NCBI RefSeq assembly: GCF_015704865.1
Contig: NZ_JADQTO010000026.1
Span: 90,891-154,890 of the forward strand
DNA: 64,000 bases
From: Actinoplanes aureus
GTDB lineage: Bacteria > Actinomycetota > Actinomycetes > Mycobacteriales > Micromonosporaceae
Direction: 5' to 3'
The position numbers were made by a program, and so were the translations under genes. The notes beneath the pieces were generated by a model. It was not told where the DNA came from, did no database searches, and saw nothing but the letters and a program-made list of their open reading frames with translations. Positions 41,503 through 51,458 of this stretch are shown piece after piece. How positions within the stretch are numbered: the first letter of the stretch is position 1; the number at the start of each line of letters is the position of its first letter.

Positions 41503-43407
41503 ATGAGCACGATCGATCGACGCCGCCTGCTCCAGGGAACCGCCGCCCTCGCGGTGACCTCGGCTCTGGCGAGCCAGACCACTGCCCTGCCGGCCGCCGG
41601 TGCCCGCCCCGGCGGGCGGACCCGGGGCGAGGTCAGTGAACCGCAACCGCTCGACGGCCGCCCGTTCCCGGCGTACGACTACTCGCGCGCCAACAAGCTG
41701 CCGCGGGAGATGACCGGGTACTGGACGAAGTCCTTCGACATCGCCGGCACGACCCGCACAGCGAAGGTGTACATCTCCCCCGAGACACCGATCCGCTCCT
41801 ACTACACGGTGATCGCCGTTCCCGACGGCGTCGAGACGGGCGAGTTCCTGCAGCGGGCCGGCTGGGCCGGCATCGCGGACCGGCGAGAGGAGGGCCTGTT
41901 CGTCCTGGAACCCGGCCCGGACGGCTGGGACGGCGCCCGGGAGGAAGCCGCCTACATCGAGGCCGCGATGGCGTTCTTCCAGAACAACCGCTACTTCTCG
42001 ATCTTCGGTCTGCACTACCTCGTCGGCTACGGTGCCGGCGCCGCGGCTCTGGAGGCATGGGCGGTCGCGCACCCGTTGCGGGTCATCAGCCAGGTGTACG
42101 TCGACTCGCCGGGGCTCAGTGCGGATTATCTGAGCTCCTACGCCGGCCGCGAGTTCGGCGGCGAGACCGACGGCAGCTACACCCCGGTCGAGTTTCCCGA
42201 AGGCTTCGATCTGATCAGGTACGACGAGACGGTCCTGCCCACCTGGTACATCCACCCCGACCGGAGTTCGATCGGCGCGAGCCTGTCCTACTGGAAGCGG
42301 GCCAACGACACCGGGCACCGCACCCGGGACGACCGGATCCTCGGCACCGTGTACCCGCAGCGGCACGACTCCGGCCGGTGGATGACGTCGTACGCCGGCC
42401 CGATCTCGAAGGTGGCCGTCCAGCAGCGCCCGATGAGCTCGCACCGCATCGTCGACTTCCTGACCCGGTACACCCGGTACGAGAACTTTTTCGCCTACGG
42501 CAACCAGCTCTTCGAGCGCGCCGACTACGCAAAGCTGGGCGTCGAGGTACGCACGATGATGGTCGAGAGCTACCTGCGGGAGTACCTGATCTACGTCCCT
42601 GAGTCCGCGCGCCGGCTGTGGCGCGATCGGGCGCCGGTCGTGTTCGTCTGGCCCGGCAACAGCCAGACCGCCAAGGTGTTCTTCGACGCCGCCCAGTGGT
42701 GGAAGGTCGCCGAACGCGAAGGATGCATTCTGGTCGTCATCGGCGAGCAGTACAGCAACACCTCCGTCTCGGTCAGCCACCGCGACTCGCACACCTTCTA
42801 CCGGCAGCTGCGCGACCTGATCATCGACGAGTTCGCGGTCGACGCGACGCGGTTCTACTCCACCGGGCAGTCCGCCGGCAGTGCGGTGACCCAGAACTTC
42901 GCGATCGCCTACCCGGAGTACTTCGCCGCGGTTGCCTCGACGTCGTTCACCACCGCCCCGGACGCCGCAGGCACCGTCGGCATCGACGGTGTCCAGGTTC
43001 CGGCCAGCGGCCGGCCGATCCCCAACTACCAGATCTACGGGTACGGCGACCTCGGCTTCCTCGCCGGTGGTCTCTGGGACGACACGCAGAACTCGCTCGA
43101 CAGCTGGGCGCAGTACCACCTGCGCGCCCACGGGCTCACACTCGCCGACGTGGACACCGTCGCCGGCAAACGCCATGGCTGGCACAACCGCTTCCAGACC
43201 TGGACCTGGCGCGACGACGACACCGGAGTCCCCGTACTGAAGCTGTCCAAGAACCTGTACCGCTCGCACAACACCATGCCCGAGGAGTCACCGCTGTTGT
43301 GGGACTTCCTCAAGCACTACAGCAGCGAAGTCGACCGCGACGGAAACGTCGTCCGGTACTACAGCCGTTCCGCGTTCCGGTACCCCTGGGACAAGAAGCG
43401 GCTCTGA
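41503..43407 (+). CDS. Tat-exported esterase / PHB depolymerase-like hydrolase
   Basis: 634 residues from ATG 41503 after aaagga. The start STIDRRRLLQGTAALAVTSA is a twin-arginine signal. Two similar alpha/beta-hydrolase-like halves are suggested: the first (about 80-240) has no G-x-S-x-G (LVGYGAGAAALEAW), while the second (about 380-560) has YSTGQSAGSAVTQ with the nucleophile Ser near 456, a PVVFVWPGNSQTA oxyanion strand, and a late His in KRHGWHNRF. This layout is that of exported PHB depolymerase/feruloyl-type esterases with an inactive duplicate. It may release phenolic or hydroaromatic acids from esters, in line with its neighbours. Confidence 0.82.
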   Translation: MSTIDRRRLLQGTAALAVTSALASQTTALPAAGARPGGRTRGEVSEPQPLDGRPFPAYDYSRANKLPREMTGYWTKSFDIAGTTRTAKVYISPETPIRSYYTVIAVPDGVETGEFLQRAGWAGIADRREEGLFVLEPGPDGWDGAREEAAYIEAAMAFFQNNRYFSIFGLHYLVGYGAGAAALEAWAVAHPLRVISQVYVDSPGLSADYLSSYAGREFGGETDGSYTPVEFPEGFDLIRYDETVLPTWYIHPDRSSIGASLSYWKRANDTGHRTRDDRILGTVYPQRHDSGRWMTSYAGPISKVAVQQRPMSSHRIVDFLTRYTRYENFFAYGNQLFERADYAKLGVEVRTMMVESYLREYLIYVPESARRLWRDRAPVVFVWPGNSQTAKVFFDAAQWWKVAEREGCILVVIGEQYSNTSVSVSHRDSHTFYRQLRDLIIDEFAVDATRFYSTGQSAGSAVTQNFAIAYPEYFAAVASTSFTTAPDAAGTVGIDGVQVPASGRPIPNYQIYGYGDLGFLAGGLWDDTQNSLDSWAQYHLRAHGLTLADVDTVAGKRHGWHNRFQTWTWRDDDTGVPVLKLSKNLYRSHNTMPEESPLLWDFLKHYSSEVDRDGNVVRYYSRSAFRYPWDKKRL

Positions 43408-43515
43408 TCCAATCACCTCACGACCTGGTCGCCTCGAGTCTCTCGGCTTAGCGCTACACGGCTGCAGCGCTTGCCGAGTGGTGATCGAGGCAGTTTCCGA
43501 CGATGGGAGGATCGC

Positions 43516-45051
43516 ATGTCGGACAACCGATCGCTTCGGGTGCCAAGCACGTTGGCCGGGTTGGCGGCTGCCGCTCTGCTGGTGGGCCTCCCGCCGGCTG
43601 CGAGCATCGCACAGCCGGCCCGCGTCATGGCCGGCGCGGAGGTTACGGTGTCCGCGCCGGCGCACGGCCGATCGTCGACCGCTCCGACCGAGGTGGCGAA
43701 CCCGGTGGTGACAGGTCCGGTGACGCATGGGCTCGTCGGCAACGAGACGCACGACTACCCGTTCGCATCCACGGATCCGGCCTGGCTGTCCAGTCACGGC
43801 TACGTGCAGGAGGAGTTCTTCGTCTCGGGAACGGCTAGCTGCTACGAGACACCCCGGCTACAGACCGGCACGGTCATCGAGAGCGGCAACCCGTACAACA
43901 CGCGCATGATCGTGCGCCGCCCGCTGGATCGCGACAAGTCCAACGGCGTCGTGGTCGTTGAGTGGCTCAACGCCTCCAGCGGCTACGAGATCGACTCAAC
44001 ATGGGCGGCGACCAGCTACGAGGCATACATACGCGCCGGCGCCACCTGGGTGGGCCTGTCGCTGCAGAACAACGTCGTCCAGCAACTGCGCGCATGGAGT
44101 CCCCACCGGTACGGCGCGCTCAACGTCGAGCCGCTCCCGGGCAGCAGCTGCCCCGCTTCGGCTGACACGCCGCTCACTCCCGGCAACGTCAAGGTCAACA
44201 ACCTGGCGTACGACATCTTGTCGCAGGTCGGTCAGGCGCTGCGGCAGCCGGCCGGGGTGGACCCACTGCATGGGCTCGCCCGAACCACGCTGATCGCGAC
44301 GGGTGCCTCACAGTCGGCTGCCCGGTTGATCCCCTACGTCAACTCCGTGCACCCGATGGCACGTGTCTATGACGGATTCTTCCTGGCCATCCCGATCTTC
44401 GACCACGTGATCCGCCGCGACCGCGCGTTCGACCGCCTGGGAACTCCCGTGTTCAAGGTCATGTCCGAGTGGGATCTGACGGTCGGCACCGTGGAAAGCA
44501 ACGATCAGCCCGACGGCCGCACCCTGCGCACGTGGCAGATAGCGGGAGCGCCGCACACCACCTACCAGAACGTGCAGTACCGAATCCCGAACAATGCCCG
44601 CGACGACCTTGCACCCATCACCTTCTGTACCGGCCTGCCGCCCGATGCCGAGCCCATCTCGCTCATCCCGAGCCGCTACGTGTTCGCGGCAGCCGCCCAG
44701 CACCTGATCCAATGGATCCGCAAAGGCACACCGCCCCCCACCGCACCGCGGATCAGCACCGTCCCGGGAACCACCGACATCACCCGCGACCAGTACGGCA
44801 ACGCGCTGGGCGGCATCCGGCTCTCGCAACACGAAGTGGCCACCGCGACCAACGACGCGACCGGCTGCAGCACCTACGGCTGGCACCGGCCGTTGGACCA
44901 GGCCACTCTCGCCACGCTGTACCCGTCGCACCGGGCCTACGTCGCTCAGGTCGTCCGCGTGACGCAGCGCAACGTTCGAGCCGGTTACCTCCTGCAGCCG
45001 GACGCCCGCACCACGATCCTCGAAGCCGAACAGTCGCGCATTGGCAGCTGA
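43516..45051 (+). CDS. Exported alpha/beta hydrolase (Abhydrolase_10 type)
   Basis: 511 residues from ATG 43516, with a gggagg ribosome binding site. A signal peptide (RVPSTLAGLAAAALLVGLPP ASIA) is followed by the usual features of this large hydrolase family: NPYNTRMIVRRPLD, VVVVEWLNASSGYEID, nucleophile Ser near 265 in IATGASQSAARL, and FKVMSEWDLTVGT and GAPHTTY for the acid and His. Substrates of the family are poorly known. It lies between the esterase and the flavin reductase and is read in the same direction. Its best role is extracellular ester hydrolysis, by inference. Confidence 0.83.
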   Translation: MSDNRSLRVPSTLAGLAAAALLVGLPPAASIAQPARVMAGAEVTVSAPAHGRSSTAPTEVANPVVTGPVTHGLVGNETHDYPFASTDPAWLSSHGYVQEEFFVSGTASCYETPRLQTGTVIESGNPYNTRMIVRRPLDRDKSNGVVVVEWLNASSGYEIDSTWAATSYEAYIRAGATWVGLSLQNNVVQQLRAWSPHRYGALNVEPLPGSSCPASADTPLTPGNVKVNNLAYDILSQVGQALRQPAGVDPLHGLARTTLIATGASQSAARLIPYVNSVHPMARVYDGFFLAIPIFDHVIRRDRAFDRLGTPVFKVMSEWDLTVGTVESNDQPDGRTLRTWQIAGAPHTTYQNVQYRIPNNARDDLAPITFCTGLPPDAEPISLIPSRYVFAAAAQHLIQWIRKGTPPPTAPRISTVPGTTDITRDQYGNALGGIRLSQHEVATATNDATGCSTYGWHRPLDQATLATLYPSHRAYVAQVVRVTQRNVRAGYLLQPDARTTILEAEQSRIGS

Positions 45052-45084
45052 CCCGCCATCGTCCATGAGAACGGCACTCGCCGG

Positions 45085-47116
45085 GTGACCGCGACCACGC
45101 GGTTCCCACACCGGCCCACGCCCCATCGGACAGGTGGAGGTCAGCAGACCGTCCTGGCGCTGGAACGCACACCGCGTCGGCCCGCGGATCCGAGGGAGGA
45201 CGTCATCTCCGCGACCACGAACAGGCCGGTACTGCTCGCATCGCCGCTGCGGGTCGGCCGGTTGCTACTGCGCAACCGGATCGTCGCCGCGCCGATGGAG
45301 CGTAACTACGGCACGCGCGACGGCCGGGTCACCGAGCGCTACATCGCTTACCTGCGAGCCCGCGCGGCCGGAGGTGCCGCTCTGCTGTTCACCGAGGCGA
45401 CTTACGTCCGGCCCGACGGGCGCGGCAGGTTATTCCAACTCGGCGCCCACGCCGATCACGTGGCCCCGGGTCTGCGGGCTCTGTGCGACGCGGTCCACGG
45501 TGAGGGGGCGCTGCTCGGCGTGGAGCTCAATCACGCCGGTCGGGTCGCTGAACCGTACGTGTCGGGCTACCAGCCGGTGGCGCCCTCGCCTGTCCCCTAC
45601 GCCGGGCGCGTTCCCCGCGAGCTGTCCACCGACGAAACCGCCCAGATCGTGCACGCGTTCGCCGTTGCGGCACGCCGCTGCGTGGATGCGGGCGCCGACG
45701 TCGTCGGACTGCATGCCGCTCACGGCTACCTGATACACCAGTTCCTCTCGCCACGGACCAACCACCGAACCGACCGGTACGCCGACCCGGTGCGGTTCGT
45801 GAACGAGGTGATCGTCGCGGTCCGTCACGCCGTTCCGGACGCACCGCTCGTCCTGCGGATTTCCGCGATGGAGGGGGGTACCTGACGGGCTCGATGCCGA
45901 GGCGACGCTCGCTGCGGCCGCGCGGATGCGGTTGGACCTGGTCGACGTCATCGACGTCTCGGCCGGCAGTTACGAGGCCGGCGAATGGATCGTCCAGCCG
46001 GGTGAGTTCCCTCGCGGTGTGCTGGCGCCGCACGCCGCGCGCTACCGGCGGTTCGGGCCGCTGGTCGCGGTCGCAGGCCGTATCTCCACCGGTGACGCCG
46101 CCGAGGCCGTGCTCGCCGGGGGCGCCGCCGACCTCGTCTCAATCGGTCGTGCGCTGCACGCCGACCCGGACTGGGCCCGCATCGTCCTGGACGGCGGCGC
46201 CCCTCGGCCGTGCATCGCCTGCAACCAGGGATGCATCGACGTCGTACACACACAGCAGCCGATCTGGTGCGTGGTCAACCCTGGAACCTCGCGAGAGTCG
46301 GAGCTCGCCCCGCCGACGACCGCGCGCCGGCGCGTACTGGTGATCGGGGCGGGACCGGCCGGGTTGGAGGCGGGGCTACGCGCGGCGGCGCGAGGCCACC
46401 GGGTGACGGTGCTCGAGGCGGCTGCCGCCGTCGGTGGTCAGTTTCGCCTGGCGGCCGGCCTTCCCAGCCGCCCGGAGTTCGGTCGGTTGATGGCCTGGTA
46501 CCTGCGCGAACTGGCCCGCGCCGGCGTGGACGTGCGGCTGTCCACACGAGCCGATCCGGCCGTGGTCGCCGACGTCGCGCCGGACGCTGTGATCGTGGCA
46601 GCCGGCGGCGTTGACGCGTTGCCCGCGGTGCCCGGTATCGACCTGCCGAGGGTCGCCGGTGTGCGCGACTGGCTTGCGCGAAACGACCCCGGGCCCGCCG
46701 GTACGAGCGTGACCGTCTGGGGCGCCGACCGGGCGGGACTCGCCGTCGCCGATGCCATCGCCGCTACCGGAGTCCGCGTTCTTCTGCTCGGCGCCCAGCA
46801 GGAACTCGCCCCGGAAGCCGGCCGCCGCGAAAAGATCCTCGTGGTGCCCCGGCTGACCACGAACCCCGCGGTGCGGATCCTGCTCGGCACCACTCTGGAG
46901 GCGATCGAGCCGAATCGCCTCCTCGTCGGACGCGACGGAGCCCGCCAATGGATCGACGAGTCCGGTCCGGTTCTGGTCTCGCAGGGCACGGTGCCGGCAC
47001 CGGTCGTGCTCGGATCAGGAAGCTGGCAACGGTTCACGGTGGGCGACGCCGGCTTCGGCGCCTCCGCCGACGCCGCCATCGCTCAGGGCGCTGCCGCAGC
47101 CCAGGCGATCCGATAA
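45085..47116 (+). pseudogene. Old-yellow-enzyme/2,4-dienoyl-CoA reductase-like flavoprotein with one frameshift
   Basis: The first frame (to 45885) encodes the FMN barrel: LRVGRLLLRNRIVAAPMERN, GAHADHVAPGLRAL, ELNHAGRV and AAHGYLIHQFLSPRTNHRTD. At 45870-45880 a run of six G has one base too many: with five G the reading continues MEGVPDGLDAEATLAAAARM in the second frame. That frame holds the barrel end (ISTGDAAEAVLAGGAADLVS IGR), the iron-sulfur cluster Cys set CIACNQGC ... WCVVNP, and an FAD/NAD part with VLVIGAGPAGLEAGLRAA. The joined enzyme would have about 676 residues. A sequencing error is possible. The true start is unclear; the first 39 codons from GTG 45085 look non-conserved. Confidence 0.85.
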
Positions 47117-47231
47117 CCCCCACCTCCCGAGGGGCGATAGGGAAACGGCAGTATCCCTTCCGCGCGGTCGGCGCCGACGCTGCCCCCCACGCCAAGTAGG
47201 ACCGCGACGGCCCGCAGCGTCGTGGACATGA

Positions 47232-48107
47232 TCAGCGGCCGTACCGCAGCAGTTCCTCGGAGTCCGCGAGCATCGTTTCCGCGGCCGCGGGAACCCCGGT
47301 GAAGTGCTCGAACGCGGCAACCGCCTGGTAGACGCTCATTCCAGCGCCGGACAAGGTCGGTGCGCCGGCCGCGCGCGCTGCTTGGAGCAGGGCGGTGTCG
47401 GTGGGCCGGTAGACGATGTCAGCCACCCACATGTCCTTGCGCAGGTTTTCGGGTGCGACAGGTGAACCCGGATGGTGTGCCATCCCGATCGGGGTGGTGT
47501 TGATGACTCCGTCGGCGCCCGCCAACAGCCTGGTCAGGTTCTCGTGCGCGCCGACCGTGATGCGGTCGGTCCCGAATTCTCCGGCGAGCAGGCCGGCGAG
47601 CCGGCGCGCTTTGGCCGCGTCGACGTCAATGAGGGTGAGATGGCGCGCGCCCAGTTTCAATATGGCGTGCGCGACCGCGGATCCCGCCCCGCCGGCGCCC
47701 AGTTGCACCACCTCATTCCTGGGCACGGCGGGGAAGTTCCGATCGAAGTTGCGGGCGAAGCCGACGGCGTCGGTGTTGTAGCCGCAGGTGGCGCCGTCGG
47801 CGAAGACTACGGTGTTGACCGCCCCGAGAATCTTCGCCTCCGCCGAGAGCTGGTCGAGGTGCTGGACGATCTGCTGTTTGAACGGGTAGGTGACGTTCAG
47901 GCCCCGGTAGCCCAGTGTGCGGGCCCAGCGGAGCAGACCGGGAAGGTCGTCGGCGGTGAGCCCGTACGCGCTCGAGTCGATGACCGTGTAGAGGAGCCGA
48001 ATCCCCTGCCGGTCCGCCTCACGTTGGTGCAGCAACGGTGAGTGCGACGACCCGATGCCCGCACCGATCAGCCCGACCAGGACATGCGCTTGTTGAGGGC
48101 TGGTCAC
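47232..48107 (-). CDS. Quinate/shikimate dehydrogenase (AroE-like)
   Basis: 291 residues. SSHSPLLHQ (20-28) binds the substrate, NVTYPFKQ contains the catalytic Lys77, GYNTDAVGF holds Asp113, and GAGGAGSAVA (137-146) is the nucleotide-binding loop, followed by IDVDAAKARRL: the acidic residue after the second strand favours NAD over NADP. The genomic setting (TRAP carrier, dehydroquinate and dehydroshikimate dehydratases) points to the catabolic QsuD-type enzyme that oxidises quinate or shikimate, rather than biosynthetic AroE. It is the last gene of the leftward operon dctQ-dctM-dctP-aroE-like, 61 bases after dctP. Confidence 0.9.
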   Translation of the reverse strand: MTSPQQAHVLVGLIGAGIGSSHSPLLHQREADRQGIRLLYTVIDSSAYGLTADDLPGLLRWARTLGYRGLNVTYPFKQQIVQHLDQLSAEAKILGAVNTVVFADGATCGYNTDAVGFARNFDRNFPAVPRNEVVQLGAGGAGSAVAHAILKLGARHLTLIDVDAAKARRLAGLLAGEFGTDRITVGAHENLTRLLAGADGVINTTPIGMAHHPGSPVAPENLRKDMWVADIVYRPTDTALLQAARAAGAPTLSGAGMSVYQAVAAFEHFTGVPAAAETMLADSEELLRYGR

Positions 48108-48168
48108 CCGTACCTCTTCCAGGGGCTCGGCTGAGCGGGCCGGCGGGATGCCGGCCCGCTCGCTTCGG

Positions 48169-49203
48169 TCAGGCGGACGCCCGGATGCTCTTGTAGAGCT
48201 CCAGGTTCGCGCCGGTGAAGTGGGTGTTGAAGTAGGCCTCCGCCTTGCTGATGAAGGCGTCCCGGTCGACCTGGTCGGGCTCCACCACGGTACGGCTGGA
48301 GTCGCTCCGCCACCCGTCGAGCACCTTCTCGGTCTCCTCGTCGACGCACTTGCGGTTCTCCGCGCGGATGTCGTGGATGGCCTTGAACAGCGCGTCCTTC
48401 TGCGGCTGGCTCATCTTGTCCAGCGTCTTGTCGGAGACCACCACATAGTGCGCGCCGACCTGGTGGTTGTTCAGGCTGGCGACCTTGAGGATCTCGTCGA
48501 ATTTCTGGGCGTGGGTGGCGGTGACCGGGTTCTCCTGCCCTTGCGCGACGCCTTGCTGCAGTGCCAGGTAGAGCTCCTCGACGGCGATGGCGACCGCGTT
48601 GGCGCCGAGAGCCTCGGCGTTGGCCAGGAACTGCGGGGTGTTCGGGAAGCGGATCTTCAAGCCGGCGAGGTCTTCCGGTTTGCGGATCGGTTTGGTGGCG
48701 GTGAAGGTACGCATGCCGAAGTACCAGGCGTCGACGATGGTGGTGTCGGTGGCGGTGTTGAACTCGGCGAAGAACTCCTTGCCGTTCTGGTCGATCCACT
48801 TGAAGAAGTGGTCGATGTCGTTGAAGGCGTACGCGGCGTCGAGCACACCGATCTTCGGGAAGGCGGTGGACATCGCCGAGCCGCCCTGCAGGTCGATGTC
48901 GATGTCGCCGGTCTGCACGCTGGCGAAGCGTTCCGCGTCCGGTCCGAGCTGGCTGTTCGGGAACATGTCGATGGTCAGGCCGAGGTTCTGCGCCTCCACC
49001 CGCTCCTTGAGCAGCTTCATCCCGCAGTAGAAGTTCGGTTGGGCCTCGGGCTGCGAGCTGCCGATCTTGAGCGACAGGGTGGGATTCTCGCCCTCGGCGG
49101 CAGGTGTGTTGCTGGACGTGGAGCATCCGGCGGCGAGAACGATGGACAAGGGCAGGGCGAGCGCCGCGGTGATTCGGCGCCACCCAACTGGACGTTGGCG
49201 CAT
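48169..49203 (-). CDS. dctP: TRAP transporter solute-binding lipoprotein
   Basis: 344 residues. A lipoprotein signal peptide ends with VLAAGC, so Cys26 or so is lipidated and the protein is anchored outside the membrane. The DctP fold follows: EAQPNFYCGMKLLKERVE, VQTGDIDIDLQGGSAM, and the conserved Arg-containing strand LAGLKIRFPNTPQF that binds a carboxylate. The ligand is therefore an organic acid; quinate, shikimate or a related acid would suit the neighbours. 33 bases before it lies the end of the large permease gene in the same operon. Confidence 0.92.
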   Translation of the reverse strand: MRQRPVGWRRITAALALPLSIVLAAGCSTSSNTPAAEGENPTLSLKIGSSQPEAQPNFYCGMKLLKERVEAQNLGLTIDMFPNSQLGPDAERFASVQTGDIDIDLQGGSAMSTAFPKIGVLDAAYAFNDIDHFFKWIDQNGKEFFAEFNTATDTTIVDAWYFGMRTFTATKPIRKPEDLAGLKIRFPNTPQFLANAEALGANAVAIAVEELYLALQQGVAQGQENPVTATHAQKFDEILKVASLNNHQVGAHYVVVSDKTLDKMSQPQKDALFKAIHDIRAENRKCVDEETEKVLDGWRSDSSRTVVEPDQVDRDAFISKAEAYFNTHFTGANLELYKSIRASA

Positions 49204-49236
49204 GGTGTCTCCCTCTTGGTTGGGGCGGCGATGCGG

Positions 49237-50517
49237 TCAGAATCCGAGGAGGTGGGGAAGCCACAGCACGAGGCCGGGCAGTACCGTGACCAGGATCAGC
49301 ACGGCGACGAGCGGTATCAGGAACGGGATGATCCCGTGGAACACCTCTTCGACCGGTCGTCCCGTCACCGAGGCGGTGACGAACAGGACACTGCCGACGG
49401 GAGGCGTCAGCAGCCCGATCATCAGGTTGATGATCATGACGACCCCGAAGTAGATGGGGTCGACGCCGAGGCTCATGGCGACCGGCAGCAGCACCGGCAC
49501 GAGCACGAGGATGGCGGCCGTCGCGTCGACCACCGTGCCGAGGACGAGCAGGACGATATTAATCATGATCATGAAGACCCACGGTTCGCTCGACACCGAG
49601 GTCACCAGCTCCGCGACGTCCCGCGAGACGTGGGCGCGGGTCAGGATCAGGCCGAGCAGCGCGGCCGAGCCCAGGATCAGCCCGATGGATCCGGTAATGA
49701 CGGCCGTCTCGCGCAGCGACTGGAGCATCACCCGGGGCGTCAGCGTGCGGTAGAACAGGCCCAGCACGATCATCAGGAGTACGGCCACCGACGCGGCCTC
49801 GGTCGGGGTGAAGGTGCCCGACAGGATGCCACCGAGCAGGATGACCGGGACGAACGCCGGGCCGATGGTGCCGATCGCGGTGGCCCGCAGCCGCGTACGG
49901 TCGAACGGCACCGAGGTCATGTCGGGGCGGCGCCGGGTCCAGATGAAGACGTACACGACAAGGCCGGCCGCCATGAGCAGTGCCGGGATGATCGACGCGG
50001 CGAACAGTGCTCCGGTGGAGACGGCCGCCGTGGCGGCGTAGATGACGGCTGGGATGCTGGGCGGCATGACCGGGCTGATCAGCGACGACGACGCGGTCAG
50101 GCCGGCGGCGAACCGGTACGGGTAGCCGGCCTTCACCATGTGCGGGACCTCGATCTTGCCGAGTCCGGCCACGTCGGCGAGCGCCGAACCGCTCATCCAC
50201 GAGAAGCCCACGGCGGTGCCGATGTTGACGTACGCGAGGTTGCCCCGGATGCGGCCCAGTACGGCGAGGCAGAAGTCGTACAGGCGGTCGGCGATACCGA
50301 GCCCGTTCGCCATGACGCCGACCAGGATGAACAGCGGGACGGCGAGCAGCGGGAAACTGTTGAGCCCGTCGAAAGTCGTCTTCAGGGCGAAGCCGTTGGA
50401 GTTGCCGTCGGCGAGCGCCCACCACATGCAGGGGCCGATGAAGGCGAGCCCGACCGGCACGCGGATCAGCAGCAGCAGGGTGATGGCGAGGCCGATCATC
50501 CAGAGTTCGAGGATCAT
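49237..50517 (-). CDS. dctM: TRAP transporter large permease
   Basis: 426 residues with about twelve membrane helices, typical of DctM. Family motifs are PLLAVPLFILVGVMANGLGI, VGFSWMSGSALADVAGLG, ASSSLISPVMPPSIPAVIYA and, in the second half, LGTVVDATAAILVLVPVLLP and GLLTPPVGSVLFVTASV. ATG 50517 overlaps the stop of dctQ by four bases (ATGA). The Na+-coupled transporter moves the acid delivered by the DctP protein. Confidence 0.94.
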   Translation of the reverse strand: MILELWMIGLAITLLLLIRVPVGLAFIGPCMWWALADGNSNGFALKTTFDGLNSFPLLAVPLFILVGVMANGLGIADRLYDFCLAVLGRIRGNLAYVNIGTAVGFSWMSGSALADVAGLGKIEVPHMVKAGYPYRFAAGLTASSSLISPVMPPSIPAVIYAATAAVSTGALFAASIIPALLMAAGLVVYVFIWTRRRPDMTSVPFDRTRLRATAIGTIGPAFVPVILLGGILSGTFTPTEAASVAVLLMIVLGLFYRTLTPRVMLQSLRETAVITGSIGLILGSAALLGLILTRAHVSRDVAELVTSVSSEPWVFMIMINIVLLVLGTVVDATAAILVLVPVLLPVAMSLGVDPIYFGVVMIINLMIGLLTPPVGSVLFVTASVTGRPVEEVFHGIIPFLIPLVAVLILVTVLPGLVLWLPHLLGF

Positions 50518-51080
50518 CGGGCCTCCGCGGCGTCGAAGAACTCGTCCGGCTGCCCGGCGAGGAAGATGCGGACGATCGCCCGCACGGCACCGGACAGAAA
50601 GCCGACGAGCGGAAACGTGTACAGCAGCCACAGTGGGATCTCCAGGGCTGCCGTACGCCGGTCCGGATAGGCCCGGATCAGTTCGTAGGCCTCCCACACC
50701 ATCAGTGCGCAGATCACCGCGGTGCACGCCGCGGAGATCGCCTTGACGACGGTCAGGGCCCGGCCCTTGACGAGGTAGTCGACGATCTGGATGACGATGT
50801 GGCCGTTGTTGCCGATGAGGTAGCCGACCATGATGAACGTCAGGACGATCAGCGAGTAGTTGGCCAGCTCACTCACGCCTTGCCAGTTGAGCGCCGGCAC
50901 GTACCGGCTGATCACCTGCCAGAGGACGCTGAGGAAGATCGTCATTACCGCGAGGCAGGCGATCCAGAGCTCGATCGCTGCCCAGATGCGCAGGACTCTC
51001 GGCTCACGCCACTGTCGTTGCGGCCCGGGCTCCACGAGAGGCTGCGGGCCGCTGGGGGACGCGACGGGGTCAGCGGTCAT
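50514..51080 (-). CDS. dctQ: TRAP transporter small permease
   Basis: 188 residues with four membrane helices. The family segment WQGVSELANYSLIVLTFIMV and the surrounding IGNNGHIVIQIVDYLV are characteristic of DctQ. ATG 51080 is preferred over 51101 because of the spacing from gggagcg and the usual N-terminal length. It is the first gene of the TRAP operon and is divergent from iclR; the 54-base regulatory element lies in the 378-base gap between them. Confidence 0.9.
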   Translation of the reverse strand: MTADPVASPSGPQPLVEPGPQRQWREPRVLRIWAAIELWIACLAVMTIFLSVLWQVISRYVPALNWQGVSELANYSLIVLTFIMVGYLIGNNGHIVIQIVDYLVKGRALTVVKAISAACTAVICALMVWEAYELIRAYPDRRTAALEIPLWLLYTFPLVGFLSGAVRAIVRIFLAGQPDEFFDAAEAR

Positions 51081-51286
51081 CGGCCATCGCTCCCGGCACA
51101 TGCTCCGGCCGCCGGCAGCGGGCCGGCGATGCGGGACGGGGTGGTCAACAATGCGCCCTCGCTCTCAGGTGTATGTCTGCCGCGACACGAGGTGTCGCGG
51201 GTTGCCGCCACGGCGGTGACCGGAATCGAACTTCGCGATCCACCCGGGGCGCCGTCGGAATGCCGCTCGACCACTGGCCGGACCAA

Positions 51287-51340
51287 TTGGACCGCTGGAT
51301 GGACTAGGTGTAAAGTACGGGCGGCCCAGGTTCCTGGCAA
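51287..51340 (+). promoter_or_regulatory. 54-bp element upstream of iclR
   Basis: ttggaccgctggatggacta ggtgtaaagtacgggcggcc and following bases recur at 57111-57164; 27 of the first 32 positions agree. It contains a possible promoter for the rightward gene, ttggac and taaagt spaced by 18 bases. It lies 119 bases before iclR and about 200 bases before dctQ. Binding by the IclR protein is the natural hypothesis. Confidence 0.7.
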
Positions 51341-51458
51341 GGGCTTCAGCTCCGACCGTTACGGATATGTGAAAGGTGAGCTCCGGACGCGAGAATCGTG
51401 GCGCTTCAGGAAGGATGGTCAGCGGACCATTCCCGGGACACGAGGAGAGTGCAGAACC

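Noticed and set aside
41338..43269. A 643-codon minus-strand frame opposite the Tat esterase
   Set aside because: Val/Arg/Gly-rich mirror of a gene with a clear signal peptide and active-site motif on the other strand.
48148..50670. An 840-codon plus-strand frame opposite the TRAP genes
   Set aside because: Highly charged, repetitive composition and exact overlap with three well-supported minus-strand genes.
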